Shown: one piece after another, positions 5,775 through 8,494 of the stretch
How positions within the stretch are numbered: the stretch's first letter is position 1
How the letters are laid out: each line of letters begins with the position of its first letter
DNA from: DASXMX01 sp036794395
Lineage (GTDB): Bacteria; Planctomycetota; Phycisphaerae; Tepidisphaerales; Tepidisphaeraceae
DNA length: 8,494 nt
Assembly (NCBI GenBank): GCA_036794395.1
Contig: DAIRGS010000301.1
Span: forward strand, 1-8,494
Direction of reading: 5' to 3'
Notes under the pieces: generated by a model
Databases searched by the model: none
What the model saw: only the letters and a program-made list of their open reading frames with translations
What the model was told of the DNA's origin: nothing
Made by a program: the position numbers and the translations under genes

Positions 5775-5891
5775 CCATGGAAAAGGCAGATGATCTCCAG
5801 CGACGGGTGAGATGTGGGAAAACCGAGTTTCGACACCGGTCAACCTTCTACTTTGCCCGCAGAAAATGCCCGGTTAAGGAAAGTTGGTTTC
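5775..5891 (-). repeat. Dispersed repeat, copy B (inverted relative of copy A)
   Basis: The reverse complement of this stretch aligns with 94-210 over nearly its full length. The left end in plus orientation keeps GGGTGAGATGTGGGAAAACC, the arm sequence of the element at 74-185. The opposite arm is more worn (AAGTTGGTTTCTAAAC in place of the TTGGTTTTCCCACATC arm), so this copy is no longer a good palindrome. It borders the group II intron remnant on its left and lies about 120 bases before the isomerase-like gene. Confidence 0.72.
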
Positions 5892-5927
5892 TAAACTAGC
5901 TGCGTCCCCGTTTCGTTCTTTACCGAC

Positions 5928-5957
5928 CACGGCTTGGAAACCGCCTGGAAGGCCGTG
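5928..5957. repeat. Imperfect hairpin CACGGC/GCCGTG
   Basis: CACGGC (5928-5933) can pair with GCCGTG (5952-5957) around GGAAACC-type sequence. The core CACGGCTTGGAAA closely resembles CATGGCTTGGAAA at 206-218, which sits at the same side of repeat copy A on the plus strand. It probably is a relative of that hairpin carrying a small insertion. Confidence 0.4.
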
Positions 5958-6012
5958 CCACTTAAAAGCAATGACGCGGAATCCCGGGCGGTCGTTCAGC
6001 TATGATCCCACT

Positions 6013-6741
6013 ATGAAATTCGGCGCCCTCCTGCCCCTCGATCAGGCCGATATCGCCCGATCCGCAGGATTCGACTACCTCGAAGACGACATCCAACGCC
6101 TGCTCCGCCCCGATCTTCCCGACGAACAATGGACCGCACCGCCGCTCCCCTCGATCCCCGTTCTCGCGGCCCACTCGCTGGTTCCCCCCACCCTCCCCAT
6201 AACCGGCCCAAACGCCGATCCCCAGGCCCTTCGCGCCCACATCCATCGCACCTGCGAGCGCGCTAGCGCCTTGGGCGTGCGCGTTCTGGTCCTATCCAGC
6301 CCCGCCGCGCTCCGTTTCCCCGAAGGTTTCGAGCAGAAACAAGCCAAGCCGCAGATATTGGACTTTCTACGAACAGCGATGCCGTTTTTCCCCAGATACG
6401 AGCTGATGCTCGTCGCCGGCCCGCACTTGCCAAGCGAGTGCAACATCATCACGACGCTGCCGGAAGTGCTGCAATACATCTGGGCAGTGGATCATCCGAA
6501 TTTTCAATGCCTGCTCGATATCGATCGGATTGACTCGTGTGGCATATCGATCGAGCAGATAAACGATGCGCTGCCATGGGTTCGACATGTTCGTACTTCA
6601 GTCGAGGGCCCAAATATCGAGCCGGTTTTTGCAGAATTGAAACGAGCAAAATATCAGGATTTGATCAGCGTAAGCCACCGAACTGGATCAGATCTGAACA
6701 ATGCGATTCCGACGCTAAAAGCCACTTGGATCGCGTCTTGA
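6013..6741 (+). CDS. TIM-barrel sugar phosphate isomerase/epimerase-like protein, metal site apparently lost
   Basis: The 242-residue product resembles the xylose isomerase-like / AP endonuclease 2 TIM-barrel family (sugar phosphate isomerases and epimerases). Visible landmarks are SAGFDYLED (18-25) for the first strand, PSIPVLAAHSLVPP (46-59), a LGVRVLVLSSP strand (88-97), SECNIITTLPEVLQYIWAVDHPNFQCLLDID (141-171), WVRHVRTSV (189-197) and a terminal YQDLISVSHR (214-223). In active members the ligands are Glu in an 'iEp' strand, Asp and His in 'DxxH', His in 'HvH' and Glu in 'isiE'. Here these positions read AG (135-136), D169 with R172, R194 and S221, so only the Asp seems kept. I therefore expect an altered or non-enzymatic role, though my alignment is by eye. 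It is shorter than the usual 260-300 residues. The ATG at 6013 matches the family N-terminus; an upstream in-frame ATG (5884) lies in repeat DNA. No Shine-Dalgarno is seen. No cytoplasmic export signal is present. Confidence 0.8.
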   Translation: MKFGALLPLDQADIARSAGFDYLEDDIQRLLRPDLPDEQWTAPPLPSIPVLAAHSLVPPTLPITGPNADPQALRAHIHRTCERASALGVRVLVLSSPAALRFPEGFEQKQAKPQILDFLRTAMPFFPRYELMLVAGPHLPSECNIITTLPEVLQYIWAVDHPNFQCLLDIDRIDSCGISIEQINDALPWVRHVRTSVEGPNIEPVFAELKRAKYQDLISVSHRTGSDLNNAIPTLKATWIAS

Positions 6742-6933
6742 ATTTCCTCTATCCGGCAAACCCGCCAGCGAATATCCGCAATTCGGGCAGACGCTCAGCG
6801 CGAGGCAATCAGGGATTTCAACCGAAGCGTTCACATCCGGCATTATACAGTTAATTGCCAATCTGCTCGGTGCTTACGCGCGTTCACCGTGCTTGTCGGA
6901 CCCAGACGACTGTGCCTCATTTCCAATCCCCCC

Positions 6934-6961
6934 TTGAATTCCCCGCCCGATCCGCAATTAT
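6934..6961 (+). promoter_or_regulatory. Possible promoter of the aminotransferase gene
   Basis: TTGAAT (6934-6939), a 16-base spacer and AATTAT (6956-6961) each match four of six bases of the -35 and -10 consensus. The pair lies about 40 bases before the start codon at 7000. The match is weak; the rest of the 258-base gap (6742-6999) shows no gene or clear structure. Confidence 0.25.
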
Positions 6962-6999
6962 CAACGGTCTGTCAATTTTCAAGGAAGTGAGTCCGAACC

Positions 7000-8145
7000 A
7001 TGTTGATGAAATACCGCCTGTTTACGCCCGGCCCAACGAGCGTTCCCGAAGCCACCCTGCTGGAGTTGGCCAAGCCTGTCCACCACCACCGCACCGCCGA
7101 GTTCCGGGCGATGTTTAATGAAGTGCAGGCGCTGCTCCAATACGTTTTCCAGACCAAAAACACCGTTTACACCATCACCGGCTCCGGAACAGCCGCCGCC
7201 GAGGCGGGGATCGTGAACACCCTCGCCCCCGGCAAGAAGGCCCTGTGCGTAACCAACGGCAAGTTTGCCGAGCGCTGGTCGCAGGTCTGCACGACCTTCG
7301 GCATCGAGCATAAAGATCTCAAGCTCGAATACGGCGAGCACGTATCAGCCGAGCAGATCGCCAATGAGCTGAAGGCGACCAAGTACGATGCCGTCATCCT
7401 CGTGCATTCCGAGACCAGCACCGCGACGGTCTGCAATCTCGAAAGCATCGGCAAAGCCGTTCGCGCCTCCGGCGATACGCTGCTGATCGTCGATGGCATC
7501 ACCAGCATCGGCGCCATGCCCTTCTACATGGACAACTGGGGCGTCGACGTCGCCATCACCGGCAGCCAAAAGGCCCTCATGCTCCCGCCGGGCCTCGGCT
7601 TCGTCGCCTTAAGCGATCGCGCCTGGGCAGCCGTCGAGGCCAACAAGGCCGCCAAGGATTTCTACCTCGATTTGCGCAAGTACAAGAAGAGCATCACCGA
7701 TGGCGACACGCCCTTCACCCCGGCCAATACGCTGATCGATGCCCTGGCCGTCAGCCTCAAGATGATCAAGAACGAGACCATCGAAAAAGTCTGGAAGCGC
7801 ACCCACGGCTCAGCCGAAGCCGTCCGTCGCGGCATGAAGGCCCTGGGCTTCGAGTTGTTCAGCAAGCAACCGGCAGACTCCGTCAGCGCCATCCGCTACC
7901 CGGCCGGCGTCACCGACAAAGACTTCCGCGGCAAACTCAAGACCGCCCACAACATCCACGTAGCCGGCGGCCAGGGCTCCATGGAAGGCTCCATCTTCCG
8001 CGTCAACCACATGGGCTACAGCGATGCCTACGACGCCCTGGCAGTCGTCGCCGCCACCGAGCACGTCCTCAAAGCACTCGGCAAGCCAGTCCAATTCGGC
8101 GCAGGCGTCGGCGCTGCACAAGGTGCCTTAGCCGAATTGTTCTAA
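7000..8145 (+). CDS. Class V PLP-dependent aminotransferase (alanine-glyoxylate / serine-pyruvate / phosphoserine type)
   Basis: A cytoplasmic 381-residue fold-type I aminotransferase of class V. The N-terminus YRLFTPGPTSVPE is the family's substrate-loop start, HHHRTAEF (28-35) follows, and TGSGTAAAEA (60-69) is the phosphate-binding loop. HSETST (136-141) and LLIVDGITSIGA (161-172, with Asp165 facing the pyridine nitrogen) precede TGSQKALMLPPGLGF, whose Lys191 should form the Schiff base with PLP. Arg334 in GSIFRVNHMGY is the expected substrate-carboxylate binder. Members interconvert alanine or serine with glyoxylate, pyruvate or hydroxypyruvate, and some act as phosphoserine aminotransferases in serine synthesis; the sequence alone does not separate these, and no serA or serB is adjacent. 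AAGGAAG lies about 12 bases before the ATG at 7000, a long spacing; Met3 (7006) is an alternative but is even farther from it. A strong terminator follows, so it is probably monocistronic. Confidence 0.93.
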   Translation: MLMKYRLFTPGPTSVPEATLLELAKPVHHHRTAEFRAMFNEVQALLQYVFQTKNTVYTITGSGTAAAEAGIVNTLAPGKKALCVTNGKFAERWSQVCTTFGIEHKDLKLEYGEHVSAEQIANELKATKYDAVILVHSETSTATVCNLESIGKAVRASGDTLLIVDGITSIGAMPFYMDNWGVDVAITGSQKALMLPPGLGFVALSDRAWAAVEANKAAKDFYLDLRKYKKSITDGDTPFTPANTLIDALAVSLKMIKNETIEKVWKRTHGSAEAVRRGMKALGFELFSKQPADSVSAIRYPAGVTDKDFRGKLKTAHNIHVAGGQGSMEGSIFRVNHMGYSDAYDALAVVAATEHVLKALGKPVQFGAGVGAAQGALAELF

Positions 8146-8174
8146 TTCGCCCGCACCTGCAAACTTCAGTAATC

Positions 8175-8217
8175 AAAACGTCCGCCGAAGCCAATTAGCT
8201 CCGGCGGACGTTTTTAT
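8175..8217 (+). terminator. Intrinsic terminator of the aminotransferase gene
   Basis: A 10-bp GC-rich stem (ACGTCCGCCG with CGGCGGACGT, 8178-8187 with 8202-8211), extended by three A-T pairs, is followed directly by TTTTT. It begins about 30 bases after the aminotransferase stop codon. The A-run on its left side means it could also act in the opposite direction. Confidence 0.9.
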
Positions 8218-8285
8218 TAAACAACCAACTCCAACCCGCCCCAACCGCACTCCTCGTCCACTTCCACCGAGCGGCCGTGTGTTGG

Positions 8286-8360
8286 ACCACGAATCACATG
8301 GATGTTACGGACAACAAAGAATCGCTTTCCCCATCGGTGGCATCCGTGAAATCCACGGTT
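8286..8360. repeat. Degenerate palindromic repeat (CCACGG/ATCCGTG type)
   Basis: The left arm (8285-8311, containing CACATGGATG) matches the reverse complement of the right arm (8334-8360, containing CATCCGTGAAATCCACGG) at 17 of 27 positions by my count, around a loop of about 22 bases. CACGGATG-type arms of this kind are familiar to me as dispersed intergenic repeats in planctomycete-like DNA. The rest of 8218-8476 shows no credible gene; a 60-codon open frame from 8279 runs through the repeat and has no supporting features. Confidence 0.5.
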
Positions 8361-8476
8361 TCATTTCTTACATGATCGGTCCAGATAAGTTCGAAATACC
8401 AAACGCCGCTGCGTATAAGGCATCAGGACAAATGTGGAGAAGAATACTTAACGTCGAGTAGAGAAGAGGCGCAGTC

Positions 8477-8494
8477 ATGTTTAGACCAATGACT
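8477..8494 (+). CDS. Possible start of a further gene, cut by the window edge
   Basis: An ATG at 8477 opens a frame (MFRPMT) that runs to the window end. AGAGG lies about 7 bases before it, a good ribosome-binding position. Six codons are too few to identify anything, and this may be chance. Confidence 0.3.

Noticed and set aside
5711..5836. Upstream part of the maturase open frame, starting MSKLGFPTS
   Set aside because: Most of it is dispersed-repeat DNA that gives a similar peptide at copy A by sequence similarity alone; it shows no homology to intron-encoded proteins.
8279..8461. Small plus-strand open frame of 60 codons
   Set aside because: It lies over a degenerate palindromic repeat, starts without a ribosome binding site and has no recognisable feature.

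Overview
The window most likely comes from a member of the Planctomycetota (Phycisphaerae- or Pirellulales-like). This rests on the gene types: a secreted arylsulfatase of the long form ending in a PWPW-type tail, a Tat-exported Gfo/Idh/MocA oxidoreductase with a GRGT-type NAD motif, a Uma2-family protein and a divergent sugar isomerase-like TIM barrel. The DNA is GC-rich, genes are loosely spaced, and short palindromic repeats are frequent. No gene here fixes the species.

Layout. Positions 1-331 hold no gene. They contain a palindromic repeat with long terminal inverted arms (74-185), a small hairpin and an 8-bp tandem repeat that abuts the sulfatase stop codon. On the minus strand follows an exported arylsulfatase (332-2083). 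It is divergent from a plus-strand five-helix membrane protein of unknown function (2200-2793). Next come two minus-strand genes: a Uma2/DUF820 protein (2836-3552) and a Tat-signal Gfo/Idh/MocA oxidoreductase (3687-5072) with a strong ribosome binding site. Positions 5073-6012 hold no intact gene. They carry a leader hairpin, the 3' end of a degenerate group II intron (domains V and VI plus an internally deleted reverse transcriptase/maturase, minus strand) and a second, inverted copy of the left-hand repeat. The right part is plus strand: a TIM-barrel sugar isomerase-like protein that appears to lack its metal ligands (6013-6741), a class V PLP aminotransferase (7000-8145) closed by a strong intrinsic terminator, a degenerate palindromic repeat, and possibly the first codons of a further gene at the right edge.

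How the genes may work together. The sulfatase, the exported oxidoreductase and the isomerase-like protein fit the general planctomycete theme of desulfating and breaking down complex or sulfated sugars, but they are not arranged as one operon, so a shared pathway is inference. The aminotransferase is probably a self-contained amino-acid metabolism gene (serine/glyoxylate or phosphoserine type). The most unusual structure is the pair of related repeats in opposite orientation at about 94-210 and 5775-5891, which brackets the sulfatase-to-intron segment, together with the truncated group II intron that lies against the right-hand copy. I did not find convincing evidence of a wholly new system (no CRISPR, toxin-antitoxin, defence cassette or phage module).
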